A stretch of 64,000 bases of DNA from Bergeyella_A cardium (GCF_030012605.2 NZ_CP114055.2), one strand, 5' to 3'. Positions 16,222 through 24,629 are shown, numbered from the stretch's first letter. Numbers and translations: made by a program. Notes: generated from the letters alone by a model not told the origin.

Positions 16222-17481
16222 ATGCAGACAATAGAATTCAATCACGAATGGAAAATGAAGCTCCTGAACCGCTTCCTCACTTATGTAAAAGTATATTCTA
16301 CCTCAGACCCAGAGAATGAAGCCTGCCCATCTACCCCTCAGCAGTGGGATATGGCTCACCTCCTCCACGAGGAATTGAAACAGCTCGGGCTGTCCGATGT
16401 ATCTATTGATGAGCACGGCTATGTCTTTGGCTTCATACCTTCTAATTTAGAGAATGATGATGAGCCTGTGGTGGGCTTTATTGCGCATTATGACAGCTCA
16501 CCAGACTTCAATGGAAAAGGAGTAAACCCTCTCATCTGGAACGATTATAATGGACAAGACCTCCTCCTTAATAAAGAAACGAGCTTTACCCTCTCTCCTT
16601 CAAAGTTTGAAAGCCTTAAAGACTATGTGGGGCAAACGCTCATCACCACAGATGGCACTTCCCTGCTCTCCGCAGATGATAAAGCAGGGATAGCAGAGAT
16701 TGTAACTGCAGCAGAATATCTCCTTGCCCACCCCGAAATCAAGCACGGAAGAATTGCCGTAGGCTTTAATCCCGATGAGGAAATCGGCAGAGGAGCGCAT
16801 CTTTTCAATGTTGAGAAATTCGGTGCCGAATGGGCGTATACTATGGATGGAGGCGAAGTAGGCGAGCTCGAATACGAAAACTTTAATGCCGCAGGTGCTG
16901 TGGTAAAAATCAACGGGCTGAGCGTGCACCCAGGTTATGCTTTCGGTAAAATGCTAAATGCTTCCCTACTCGCAGCAGAGTTTATCCAGCTTCTCCCAGC
17001 GAATGAAACTCCTGCCACCACAAAAGGCTACGAGGGCTTCTACCACCTTACGGGACTTACCTCCGAGACTTCGGTAGCCAAGCTGCAATACATCATCCGC
17101 GACCACGATGCTGAGAAGTTTGAACAAAGGAAACAATTCCTCACACAGAAGGTAGAAGACTTTAATAAAAAATACGGTGAAGGCACTGCAGAGCTCGAAA
17201 TAAAAGACCAGTACCGAAATATGAAGCAACAGTTTGAGGGCAAAATGCACATTATAGACATCGCCGAGCAAGCGATGAAAGACGCCAACATAGAACCTAA
17301 GATAAAAGCCATAAGAGGTGGAACCGACGGAGCTACCCTCTCCTATATGGGGCTCCCTTGCCCAAATATCTTTGCTGGAGGGCTAAACTTCCACGGACCT
17401 TATGAATATATTCCATTAGAAAGTATGGAGAAAGCGGTAAAAGTCATCGTAAATATTGCTAAAGCAGTTAAGAAAAGATAA
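16222..17481 (+). CDS. pepT: Peptidase T (tripeptide aminopeptidase)
   Basis: Zn-dependent M20B peptidase that removes the N-terminal residue from tripeptides in the cytoplasm. 419 residues, typical length. Seen: first metal site VVGFIAHYDSSPDFNGKGVNP (His and the following Asp), TDGTSLLSADDKAGIAEI, catalytic Glu-Glu in GFNPDEEIGRGAH, YTMDGGEVGELEYENFNAA, the dimerisation-domain segment NGLSVHPG and the last metal His in GLNFHGPYEYIP. Monocistronic with terminator. Confidence 0.96.
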   Translation: MQTIEFNHEWKMKLLNRFLTYVKVYSTSDPENEACPSTPQQWDMAHLLHEELKQLGLSDVSIDEHGYVFGFIPSNLENDDEPVVGFIAHYDSSPDFNGKGVNPLIWNDYNGQDLLLNKETSFTLSPSKFESLKDYVGQTLITTDGTSLLSADDKAGIAEIVTAAEYLLAHPEIKHGRIAVGFNPDEEIGRGAHLFNVEKFGAEWAYTMDGGEVGELEYENFNAAGAVVKINGLSVHPGYAFGKMLNASLLAAEFIQLLPANETPATTKGYEGFYHLTGLTSETSVAKLQYIIRDHDAEKFEQRKQFLTQKVEDFNKKYGEGTAELEIKDQYRNMKQQFEGKMHIIDIAEQAMKDANIEPKIKAIRGGTDGATLSYMGLPCPNIFAGGLNFHGPYEYIPLESMEKAVKVIVNIAKAVKKR

Positions 17482-17495
17482 TAAGCCAACCTAAG

Positions 17496-17526
17496 AAAAC
17501 TCCTCTCATAGAAGGGGAGTTTTTTC
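17496..17526 (+). terminator. Terminator of pepT
   Basis: 10-bp stem AAAACTCCTC / GGGGAGTTTT (one wobble), 8-base loop, then T run, 14 bases past the pepT stop. Confidence 0.82.
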
Positions 17527-17550
17527 GCATCATTTAAAATAAATACTCTT

Positions 17551-18306
17551 ATGAAAATCGTTATTTTAGGCTCGGGAAATGTAGCCTATCACTTGGCAAA
17601 AGCATTAAAGCAGTCCAGCACTGATATCATCCAAATCTTTGGGAGAAATGCTGAGCGCTTGGCGCAAATCTCCTCCGAGCTCGATATCCCAACCAGTACT
17701 ACCACCCTTGCGGATGCAGATCTGTATATTATTTCGGTTTCCGACAGTTCAGTAACTGAGGTCTCAAAACTTCCCAAGAATCCCAATGCGCTTGTCGTCC
17801 ATACTGCGGGCTCGCTCCCTCTTGAGAGCCTACAAGGCAATTACAGGAAAGGTGTATTCTACCCCCTCCAAACCTTCTCCAAAAGCCGAGCTTTAGACTA
17901 TTCTCAGATTCCTTTTTTCATCGAAGCCGAGCATAAAAGCGATGAAGAAATACTCAAAAGCCTCGCCCTTAAAATCTCGGATAAAGTAGCTGTTGCCGAT
18001 TACCAAAAGAGGAAATACATCCACCTTACAGCGGTTTTTGCCTGCAACTTTACCAATCATCTTTTTACCAAAGCCAAAGAGATTTCGGACAGCCAAAGCA
18101 TACCCTTTTCATACTTCCTGCCGCTTATAGACGAGACGGTGCAGAAAATCCACATCTTAGAACCCAAACAAGCACAGACAGGCCCAGCGATTAGAAATGA
18201 TATTCCTACCCTTAGCCTCCAAAAGCAGCTCCTCGCTTCCCTTCCCAGCCATCTCCTCCTCTACGAAACCCTCTCGCAATCTATTCTGGCAATGAACAAT
18301 AAATAA
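17551..18306 (+). CDS. Rossmann-like / DUF2520 dehydrogenase-like protein
   Basis: 251 residues. The N-terminal NAD(P)-binding fold starts MKIVILGSGNVAYHLAKAL (glycine motif GSGNVA) and continues with LYIISVSDSSVTEV and VVHTAGSLPLE. A C-terminal helical DUF2520 domain contains YIHLTAVFACNFTNHLF and LDETVQKIHILEPKQAQTGPAIRND-like blocks (GPAIRND visible). The pair is a known Bacteroidota architecture related to pyrroline-5-carboxylate / F420-dependent reductases, but the substrate is not known. Monocistronic by spacing. Confidence 0.88.
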   Translation: MKIVILGSGNVAYHLAKALKQSSTDIIQIFGRNAERLAQISSELDIPTSTTTLADADLYIISVSDSSVTEVSKLPKNPNALVVHTAGSLPLESLQGNYRKGVFYPLQTFSKSRALDYSQIPFFIEAEHKSDEEILKSLALKISDKVAVADYQKRKYIHLTAVFACNFTNHLFTKAKEISDSQSIPFSYFLPLIDETVQKIHILEPKQAQTGPAIRNDIPTLSLQKQLLASLPSHLLLYETLSQSILAMNNK

Positions 18307-18385
18307 TTAATTTCTACTGGTTTTTCAATCCACAACATAGTACCTTAATAGATACTTGCAACTAAAAAATTTTCACCATTTCACT

Positions 18386-18393
18386 TATCTTTG
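18386..18393 (+). promoter_or_regulatory. Candidate -7 element of the DUF2797 gene
   Basis: TATCTTTG matches TAnnTTTG, 17 bases upstream of the ATG at 18411, implying a very short leader. Confidence 0.45.
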
Positions 18394-18410
18394 CTTTTCA
18401 ATAGAAGAAA

Positions 18411-19205
18411 ATGAAACTATCGGGACAAGTCAAGAAAATGAGCACGGTACTCGCAGAGCCTGTGCAGTATTACCTCAACCTATCCGGAAATCTCCTCTGC
18501 ATCAATCAGCTCCTCGAGAGAGAAATCCTAATAAAACATACAGGCTACCAATGCCTAAACTGTGGGGAGAGCAAAGAAATATTCAGTATGGGGTTCTGCA
18601 AGCAGTGCTTTTTCGAGAGCCCTTATGCAGGCGAGAGCATCATTCGCCCAGAGCTATCTACCGCACATTTGGGGATTGAGGACAGAGATTTAGCAGTAGA
18701 AAAAGAGATACAGCTGCAGCCACACATCGTATATCTCGCCCACACGGGGGGAGTAAAAGTAGGCGTAACCCGAGAAAGCCAAACCCCCACCCGATGGATA
18801 GACCAAGGCGCTACACTCGCCCTGCCCATAGCCCGCACAAACAACCGCTACGAAGCAGGAATAATAGAAGTAGAACTAAAAAAACACCTGAGCGACAAAA
18901 CCAATTACCGAAAAATGCTCGCCGAGGGAAACAATGACGAAACCGACCTATACGCCGTGCGAGAGAAGATAAAAGACCTGCTCCCGAAGGATTCTCAAAA
19001 GTTCTATTTAGCCAATAGCGAGGTGCTAAGCATTCATTTCCCGCATCAGCCTGTAGAGAAAGTTACGACCATCAGCCTCGAGAAACAAGGGGAGTTCGGT
19101 GGCATTTTAAAAGGAATAAAAGGCCAATATCTCATTTTTGAAGGTGGAGGAGTTATCAATATCCGCAATCACGAAGGTTTTGTTATAGAAATAGACATCC
19201 ATTAA
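18411..19205 (+). CDS. DUF2797 family protein
   Basis: 264 residues of the DUF2797 family. A Cys cluster (CLNCGES at about residue 46 and FCKQCFF at about 63) suggests a zinc ribbon, followed by HIVYLAHTGGVKVGVTRE, TRWIDQGATLALPIART and NRYEAGIIEVELKKHLSDKTNYR, a region resembling a GIY-YIG-like core. No function is established. The family's nucleic-acid role is only suspected. Own promoter element upstream and a hairpin terminator downstream. Confidence 0.88.
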   Translation: MKLSGQVKKMSTVLAEPVQYYLNLSGNLLCINQLLEREILIKHTGYQCLNCGESKEIFSMGFCKQCFFESPYAGESIIRPELSTAHLGIEDRDLAVEKEIQLQPHIVYLAHTGGVKVGVTRESQTPTRWIDQGATLALPIARTNNRYEAGIIEVELKKHLSDKTNYRKMLAEGNNDETDLYAVREKIKDLLPKDSQKFYLANSEVLSIHFPHQPVEKVTTISLEKQGEFGGILKGIKGQYLIFEGGGVINIRNHEGFVIEIDIH

Positions 19206-19236
19206 AAAAGACAATCGTAGCAATTGTCTTTTATTT
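19205..19236. terminator. Bidirectional terminator
   Basis: 10-bp perfect inverted repeat AAAAGACAAT / ATTGTCTTTT with a 7-base loop between convergent genes; A run on one side and T run on the other. Confidence 0.85.
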
Positions 19237-19239
19237 TTT

Positions 19240-19959
19240 TTATTCTCTCACTTCCTTAAATAAGGTTTGGTACAAGCTATAGACGACAGCCGTGGAAAAG
19301 AAATAAGTGAGCAATATCCCCACACCGAATACCAGCGCTCCAGAATACCTGAACACCAACGAAAACAAGAGGCATACGATTACAGGAATGAAATATACCC
19401 TCATCACTTTAAGATTTATTCCTATGGTTCTAAATAAAGGCTGCTTCATAAAGAAGATAAGTGGCGCAGAAAACAGCGTAAGCAATACCCAAAGCACCGA
19501 TAAAAACACAAACGGAGCGCCATAAGAGAAGAGCATATACCAGAATAAATAATAGCCCGCGAATATAAAGAAATTAACCCCCGAATAGCCGATAAATAAA
19601 TCAGAGGCGGTATATTTCTCTTTCAAGTCTATCTTCCTGTAAATATGGAGCAGCCCTATCTGCAACGGAAAGAGGAAAGCCTTTACCCCCAATATAATAA
19701 GTGCAAGATGGAGATATTCGGAAGTTTGAGAGAGTTTTATTAAATCTTCCTGCAACTGCACCCTGTCATTATTATAGGTATTAATAATCCTGATGTACTC
19801 ATCGAGGATGCCATACTTCTCGGCAAAGAAAAGAATGACAATTAAAAGTATAGAAAAATAAATAACCGATGAAAGAAACTGATACAGCAAGGTTTTCCTC
19901 CAATAATAAAACGCCCTTGATAGGATATGGTCTATCCCTACCTGAATAGATTTAGACAT
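19240..19959 (-). CDS. Multi-spanning membrane protein of unknown function
   Basis: 239 residues with about five or six membrane segments: FSILLIVILFF (about 36-46), LALIILGVKAFLFPLQIGLL (about 86-105), FFIFAGYYLFWYMLF (about 130-144), FVFLSVLWVLLTLFSAPLIFF (about 150-170), FIPVIVCLLFSLVF (about 190-203) and ALVFGVGILLTYFF. A soluble loop of about 35 residues follows the first span. It resembles bacterial membrane proteins lacking an assigned role. It starts 2 bases after the CtlX-type gene ends, so it is probably cotranscribed with it. Confidence 0.8.
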   Translation of the reverse strand: MSKSIQVGIDHILSRAFYYWRKTLLYQFLSSVIYFSILLIVILFFAEKYGILDEYIRIINTYNNDRVQLQEDLIKLSQTSEYLHLALIILGVKAFLFPLQIGLLHIYRKIDLKEKYTASDLFIGYSGVNFFIFAGYYLFWYMLFSYGAPFVFLSVLWVLLTLFSAPLIFFMKQPLFRTIGINLKVMRVYFIPVIVCLLFSLVFRYSGALVFGVGILLTYFFSTAVVYSLYQTLFKEVRE

Positions 19960-19961
19960 CG

Positions 19962-20888
19962 TTATAATGATTTAGGTAAAAAGACTTCTGCGAGCATACA
20001 CCTTGCACTCCCTCCGCCATTAGTTTCTATGGTATTAAGGTCGGAGTAGATAATCTCGTTATACTTTTCAATATTCTGAATTTGCTCTTGCGAGAGAGAC
20101 CGATAAGCAGACTGGCTCATCACCAAAAACTTTTCTCCTGCAGTATTCTGCACTTGGAGCATATTCCCAGCAAACTGCTGCAATTGAGCTTCCGTTATCT
20201 CAATAATCTCTTTATGGGTGGAGAGAATGGTGTCTGCCACTTGCTTTCTTTCTGCTTCATCATCTATGCAGTCTAAGCAAATCACTACATATTTATCCGC
20301 CACGCACATCATTACATTGGTATGATAGATAGGGAGCCTCTCGTTATTTGCCGTTTGAAAAGAATGGAAAACTATGGGCTTATACCCGATACTCTCGCAG
20401 TATTTTCTGAATAAAGCCTCATCAAGCCTGAGGGAGACAGAACCGTAAGCGATTTTATAATCGTGGTCAAAAATCATACTTCCCGTGCCTTCCAGAAATA
20501 TATTTTCTGCTTCGTAGGTAGACCAGTCTTCTATAGAATTAATCTGAAAGCCCTCATTTTTCAAGAGTTCAAAGATATCGTTTCGCCTCTCATCTCTCCT
20601 GTTTTGAGCATACATTGGGTAGAGGAATACTTTACCCTCTTTATTAAAGCTCACCCAATTATTCGGGAAGATGGAGTCTGGCGTATGAGGTTTTAGGGTA
20701 TCCTTTATCACCACTACATTTACTCCCCTACTCCTGAGTTTGGAAACAAAATTTTGAAATTCAACCAATGCTTTTTCTTGGGTTTTATCATTTTCGGAAT
20801 TTACCTGAAAGTAATTGTTTTTAGCGGTCTCAGCATTATAGCCAAATGCAATGGGCTCTACCATCAGTACAGTATCTGTTGTCTGCAT
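19962..20888 (-). CDS. ctlX: CtlX-type amidinotransferase-fold hydrolase (arginine/citrulline-acting)
   Basis: 308 residues from the ATG at 20888 (MQTTDTVLMVEPIAFGYNAETA). The frame continues to 20972, but that would put the promoter -7 element inside the coding region. Pentein-fold motifs are seen: FQNFVSKLRSRGVNVVVI, PDSIFPNNWVSFN with the substrate Asn/Asp, NIFLEGTGSMIFDHD, YHTNVMMCVAD with the catalytic His, and the C-terminal nucleophile Cys in NGGGSARCMLAEVFLP. Members act on citrulline or arginine derivatives; exact substrate unproven. Confidence 0.88.
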   Translation of the reverse strand: MQTTDTVLMVEPIAFGYNAETAKNNYFQVNSENDKTQEKALVEFQNFVSKLRSRGVNVVVIKDTLKPHTPDSIFPNNWVSFNKEGKVFLYPMYAQNRRDERRNDIFELLKNEGFQINSIEDWSTYEAENIFLEGTGSMIFDHDYKIAYGSVSLRLDEALFRKYCESIGYKPIVFHSFQTANNERLPIYHTNVMMCVADKYVVICLDCIDDEAERKQVADTILSTHKEIIEITEAQLQQFAGNMLQVQNTAGEKFLVMSQSAYRSLSQEQIQNIEKYNEIIYSDLNTIETNGGGSARCMLAEVFLPKSL

Positions 20889-20908
20889 AGTTTTTAAACG
20901 ATTTTCGG

Positions 20909-20916
20909 CAAAAGTA
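20909..20916 (-). promoter_or_regulatory. Candidate -7 element of the ctlX-like gene
   Basis: Minus-strand TACTTTTG, full match to TAnnTTTG, 21 bases upstream of the chosen ATG at 20888. This supports that start over the longer frame. Confidence 0.55.
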
Positions 20917-20960
20917 GAAAAGAAAATCAAAATAATAAAACTAAAAATCAACAGGTTTAC

Positions 20961-20990
20961 TTGTGTATTCAAAAATAATTTATACTTTTG
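20961..20990 (+). promoter_or_regulatory. Promoter of the rplK operon
   Basis: TTG at 20961-20963, 19-base spacer and TACTTTTG at 20983-20990: a good Bacteroidota promoter giving a leader of roughly 95 bases before rplK. Confidence 0.75.
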
Positions 20991-20997
20991 CAGACCG

Positions 20998-21037
20998 AAA
21001 AGTAATTATACGATTTGTGAGTAGAGTATAATTATTT
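20998..21037 (+). promoter_or_regulatory. Leader hairpin upstream of rplK
   Basis: 9-bp perfect inverted repeat TAATTATAC (21003-21011) / GTATAATTA (21026-21034), extendable by A-T and G-T pairs to about 12 bp, lies in the rplK leader just after the predicted transcription start. There is no T run, so it is not a terminator. It is a candidate site for autoregulation by a ribosomal protein such as L1; that role is inference. Confidence 0.5.
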
Positions 21038-21089
21038 GAATAATAAATGCTTCCACATTCATTATTTAATTAATTTTTAAACAAAAGAA

Positions 21090-21536
21090 ATGGCTAAGAA
21101 AGTCTTTAAAATGGTAAAACTTCAGGTGAAAGGAGGTGCTGCTAACCCTTCCCCACCAGTAGGTCCAGCTTTGGGTTCTGCGGGTGTGAACATTATGGAG
21201 TTTTGTAAGCAATTTAACGGAAGAACTCAAGATAAGCCGGGACAAGTACTACCAGTAGTAATTACTGTGTATGAAGACAAATCTTTTGAATTTGTTATCA
21301 AAACTCCCCCTGCAGCTATTCAGCTTATGGAAGCGGCTAAAGTCAAGAGTGGATCTGGTGAACCAAACAGAAACAAAGTAGGTTCTGTAACTTGGGAACA
21401 AGTACAAAAAATCGCTGAGGATAAAATGTCAGACCTTAACTGCTTTACCCTCGATTCTGCTTTGTCTATGGTAGCAGGAACAGCTCGTTCTATGGGATTA
21501 AAAGTAACAGGAACTAAACCAGAAACTAACGCTTAA
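21090..21536 (+). CDS. rplK: Ribosomal protein L11
   Basis: 148-residue 50S protein of the GTPase-associated centre, bound to 23S rRNA helices 43-44. Seen: KLQVKGGAANPSPPVGPALGSAGVNIMEFCKQFN at the N-terminus (family Pro-rich motif PSPPVGPALG), the linker PPAAIQLMEAAKVKSGSG and the C-terminal domain ending ARSMGLKVTG. First gene of the rplK-rplA-rplJ-rplL operon, with 13-base gaps to the next gene. The usual upstream secE-nusG pair is absent. Confidence 0.98.
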   Translation: MAKKVFKMVKLQVKGGAANPSPPVGPALGSAGVNIMEFCKQFNGRTQDKPGQVLPVVITVYEDKSFEFVIKTPPAAIQLMEAAKVKSGSGEPNRNKVGSVTWEQVQKIAEDKMSDLNCFTLDSALSMVAGTARSMGLKVTGTKPETNA

Positions 21537-21549
21537 AACTTATTGAGAA

Positions 21550-22242
21550 ATGGCAAAATTGACTAAGAAACAAAAAGAAGCTTTAAGCAAAGTAGAAAAA
21601 GGAAGATTATACAATCTTCAAGAAGGTTCTGCTCTTGTAAAAGAAGTTAATATCGCAAAATTCGACGCTTCTGTAGATATCGCTGTAAGATTAGGGGTAG
21701 ACCCAAGAAAAGCCAACCAAATGGTGAGAGGTGTAGTATCTCTACCTCACGGTACCGGTAAAGATGTAAAAGTACTCGCTCTTGTAACTCCTGATAAAGA
21801 AGCAGAAGCAAAAGAAGCAGGTGCTGATTATGTAGGTCTTGATGAATACCTTGATAAAATTAAAAACGGCTGGACAGATGTAGATGTTATCGTTACTATG
21901 CCAGCAGTAATGGGTAAACTTGGGCCACTCGGTAGAGTACTCGGACCAAGAGGCTTAATGCCAAACCCTAAATCAGGTACTGTAACTATGGAAGTTGGTA
22001 AAGCCGTAGCAGAAGTAAAATCTGGTAAAATTGACTTCAAAGTTGATAAATACGGTATCGTACACGCTGCTATCGGTAAAGTATCTTTTGAGGCAGACAA
22101 ACTTAAAGAAAATGCTCAGGAGCTTATCCAAACGCTTATCAAGTTGAAACCAACTGCTGCAAAAGGAACTTATGTAAAAAGCATCTACCTATCTTCTACT
22201 ATGAGTCCAGGTATTGCAATTGATACTAAATCTGTAAACTAA
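21550..22242 (+). CDS. rplA: Ribosomal protein L1
   Basis: 230-residue L1-stalk protein of the 50S subunit, which in many bacteria also represses its own operon by binding the mRNA leader. Seen: LGVDPRKANQMVRGVVSLPHGTGK, PAVMGKLGPLGRVLGPRGLMPNPK (the L1 signature, about residues 117-140) and a C-terminal KGTYVKSIYLSSTMSPGI. Second gene of the operon. Confidence 0.98.
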   Translation: MAKLTKKQKEALSKVEKGRLYNLQEGSALVKEVNIAKFDASVDIAVRLGVDPRKANQMVRGVVSLPHGTGKDVKVLALVTPDKEAEAKEAGADYVGLDEYLDKIKNGWTDVDVIVTMPAVMGKLGPLGRVLGPRGLMPNPKSGTVTMEVGKAVAEVKSGKIDFKVDKYGIVHAAIGKVSFEADKLKENAQELIQTLIKLKPTAAKGTYVKSIYLSSTMSPGIAIDTKSVN

Positions 22243-22255
22243 AATCTGAAAGACA

Positions 22256-22825
22256 ATGACAAAAGAAGAAAAAGTAGTAGTAATACAGGAAATAAAAGAT
22301 TTGTTACAAGATGCTAAAGTAGTATATGTAGCAGACCTTGAAGGATTGAACGCTTCTCAGACTTCAGACTTTAGAAGACAGGCTTTCAAAAACAACATCA
22401 AAGTAAAAGTAGTTAAAAACACGCTCCTTCAAAAAGCAATGGAGCAAATCGAAGGAGTAGACTACTCCGAAATGTTCCCTACTTTCAAAGGAAACTCCGC
22501 TTTAATGATTTCTGAAACAGCTAATGCGCCAGCAAAGCTCATCAAAGGATTCAGAAAAGCTGCTGAGAGACCGGCTTTGAAATCCGCATACTTGCAAGAG
22601 ACATTCTACATTGGAGATGAAAACCTCGACGCTCTATCCAACATTAAATCTAAAGAAGAAATGCTTGGAGAAATCATCGGATTACTTCAATCTCCTATCA
22701 AGAGATTACTTTCCGCTTTGGAAAATAAAGCCGATGCTGCCGCTCCAGAAGCTAAAGCTGAAGAAGCTGCCCCAACAGAAGAAAGTGCTCCAGCAGAAGA
22801 AACTCCTGCAACCGATGCAGAATAA
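22256..22825 (+). CDS. rplJ: Ribosomal protein L10
   Basis: Base of the L7/L12 stalk; binds L11 and L12 dimers. 189 residues: the N-terminal RNA-binding part (VYVADLEGLNASQTSDFRRQAF, VVKNTLLQKAM) and the C-terminal helix for L12 (LLQSPIKRLLSALENKA). It carries an extra acidic Ala/Glu/Pro tail of about 30 residues (about 160-189) beyond the E. coli form. Third gene of the operon. Confidence 0.97.
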   Translation: MTKEEKVVVIQEIKDLLQDAKVVYVADLEGLNASQTSDFRRQAFKNNIKVKVVKNTLLQKAMEQIEGVDYSEMFPTFKGNSALMISETANAPAKLIKGFRKAAERPALKSAYLQETFYIGDENLDALSNIKSKEEMLGEIIGLLQSPIKRLLSALENKADAAAPEAKAEEAAPTEESAPAEETPATDAE

Positions 22826-22876
22826 TAGATACTCAAAAAATAATATAATCGTTCAACAACAAAAAACATTACAAAA

Positions 22877-23248
22877 ATGTCAGATTTAAAAAATTTAGCG
22901 GAAACGCTTGTAAACCTATCAGTAAAAGAAGTAAATGAATTAGCTGCTATCCTTAAGGATGAGTACGGAATCGAACCAGCTGCTGCTGCTGTTGTAGTTG
23001 CAGGTGGTGCAGCAGGTGGAGACGCTGCTGAAGAAAAATCAGAATTCGATGTAATCCTTAAATCAGCAGGTGCTTCTAAATTAGCTATCGTTAAATTAGT
23101 TAAAGATTTAACAGGTGCTGGTCTTAAAGAAGCTAAAGACATCGTAGATGGCGCTCCTGCTCCAATCAAGCAAGGAGTTCCAAAAGATGAAGCAGAAGCT
23201 CTTAAAAAACAACTTGAAGAAGCTGGTGCTGAAGTAGAATTAAAATAA
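22877..23248 (+). CDS. rplL: Ribosomal protein L7/L12
   Basis: Dimeric stalk protein that recruits translation GTPases. 123 residues: N-terminal dimerisation part (DLKNLAETLVNLSVKEVNELAAIL), an Ala/Gly hinge (about residues 38-52) and the C-terminal globular domain with KSAGASKLAIVKLVKDLTG and LKEAKDIVDGAP. A terminator follows directly; rpoB is not downstream as it usually is in this lineage. Confidence 0.98.
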   Translation: MSDLKNLAETLVNLSVKEVNELAAILKDEYGIEPAAAAVVVAGGAAGGDAAEEKSEFDVILKSAGASKLAIVKLVKDLTGAGLKEAKDIVDGAPAPIKQGVPKDEAEALKKQLEEAGAEVELK

Positions 23249-23265
23249 TTCTCATTCATCATAAC

Positions 23266-23293
23266 AAAAAACCGTTCGCAAGAGCGGTTTTTT
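23266..23293 (+). terminator. Terminator of the rplKAJL operon
   Basis: Stem AAAAAACCG / CGGTTTTTT with a 10-base loop and a T run, about 17 bases after the rplL stop. Confidence 0.85.
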
Positions 23294-23335
23294 TATTTAT
23301 ATTTTCTGAAATTTGACCCCTAAAATTTATGAACA

Positions 23336-24565
23336 ATGCTTAGCAAAGATTTTTTCACCTACCAGGCACAGACTACTCCTTTCGCTTCGGGCTTTGAAGT
23401 AGAACGAGCAGAGGGCAGCTATATCTACGGTAAAGATGGACGGAAATATTTAGACTTCGTGGCGGGGGTTTCTGCCAATACACTCGGGCATTCTCACCCG
23501 AAAATCATCAATGCCATAAAGGAGCAGGCAGATAAATACCTACACACAATGGTCTATGGCGAATATGCCCAAGAGAAACCCGTAGCACTCTGCAAGCTAC
23601 TGGCAGAAGCTACACCAGAGCCTCTGGAAGTAACCTACCTCGTTAATTCTGGTGCAGAGGGTATAGACGGTGCCCTAAAACTCGCTAAGAGATACACAGG
23701 CAGAGAGGAGATTATCTCGATGAAGAATGCCTACCACGGAAATACTCACGGTGCCCTCTCCGTAGCGGGCAATGAAGTGCATAAGCGCGAGTTCAGACCT
23801 CTCCTTCCTATGATTAATTTCATTGAATTTAATAATCCTGAAGACTTTGATAAAATCACTGAAAAAATCGCCTGCGTTATTGCTGAAACCATACAGGGAG
23901 CCGCAGGTTTCCTGGTACCCGACCCCGATTATTTCAAAAAGCTAAAACAAAGATGCGAAGAGGTAGGCGCACTCCTCATCTTAGACGAAATACAGCCTGG
24001 CTTCGGGCGTACAGGCAAGCTCTTCGCCTTCGAGCATTATGGCATCGTGCCCGATATCCTTGTGATAGGCAAAGGTATGGGCGGAGGCGTACCCGTAGGG
24101 GCTTTTATGGCTTCTCGGGAGATAATGCAGAGCCTCTCCCACTCTCCAAAGCTGGGGCATATCACCACTTTTGGAGGTAATCCGCTTATCGCTGCAGCTT
24201 GCTACGCCACACTTAAAGAGCTCTTAGAAAGCAACCTAATGAGCGAAATCGACAGAAAAGAAAAGCTCTTCCGCGAGCTCCTCGTACACCCTAAAATAAA
24301 GTCCATAAATGGAAAAGGACTAATGCTCGCTGTAAATCTCGGTAGCCCAGAATATACCCTCTCCGTAGCCAAACGCTGTATGGAGCAAGGGCTTATCGTC
24401 TTCTGGCAGCTCTACCGAAACGAATTCCTCAGAATCTCCCCACCACTCAACATCACCGATGATGAAATAAAACACGGCTGTGAAATCATCCTCAACACCA
24501 TAACCGATGAGGCAGCCGTAGCACGGCAGGCACCCACTGCGTGGGGAGCACATAGGACAAGCTAA
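23336..24565 (+). CDS. Class III PLP aminotransferase (acetylornithine-type), C-terminus extended by repeat
   Basis: PLP-dependent fold-I transaminase; the best-known relatives use acetylornithine, ornithine, 4-aminobutyrate or lysine derivatives, and the substrate is not fixed here. 409 residues: GKYLDFVAGVSANTLGHSHPKI-like entry (YLDFVAGVSANTLGHSHP), cofactor-binding VNSGAEGIDGALKLA, AYHGNTHGALSVAG, the class signature LLILDEIQPGFGRTGKLFAFEH-type block and the PLP lysine in DILVIGKGMGGGVPVGA (about residue 248). The last roughly 16 residues (AAVARQAPTAWGAHRTS) have no family counterpart and come from repeat sequence that also supplies the stop codon. Confidence 0.88.
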   Translation: MLSKDFFTYQAQTTPFASGFEVERAEGSYIYGKDGRKYLDFVAGVSANTLGHSHPKIINAIKEQADKYLHTMVYGEYAQEKPVALCKLLAEATPEPLEVTYLVNSGAEGIDGALKLAKRYTGREEIISMKNAYHGNTHGALSVAGNEVHKREFRPLLPMINFIEFNNPEDFDKITEKIACVIAETIQGAAGFLVPDPDYFKKLKQRCEEVGALLILDEIQPGFGRTGKLFAFEHYGIVPDILVIGKGMGGGVPVGAFMASREIMQSLSHSPKLGHITTFGGNPLIAAACYATLKELLESNLMSEIDRKEKLFRELLVHPKIKSINGKGLMLAVNLGSPEYTLSVAKRCMEQGLIVFWQLYRNEFLRISPPLNITDDEIKHGCEIILNTITDEAAVARQAPTAWGAHRTS

Positions 24566-24628
24566 CCACGCACTGCTTACTGCCTACTGCCTAAAGCTAA
24601 AAGCCAGAAGCTGTCAGCTATTGTGAAA
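24528..24628. repeat. GC-rich dyad plus heptameric array at the aminotransferase 3' end
   Basis: CCCACTGCGTGGGG at about 24533-24546 (a dyad seen again near 55470) is followed by 7-base words GCTTACT, GCCTACT, GCCTAAA, GCTAAAA, GCCAGAA, GCTGTCA, GCTATTG running to about 24623. The aminotransferase stop lies between the two elements. Confidence 0.6.
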
Positions 24629-24629
24629 T

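Noticed and set aside
21090..23293. Presence of secE, nusG, rpoB or rpoC next to the ribosomal operon
   Set aside because: Both flanks were searched by eye; the neighbours are clearly a ctlX-like gene and an aminotransferase.
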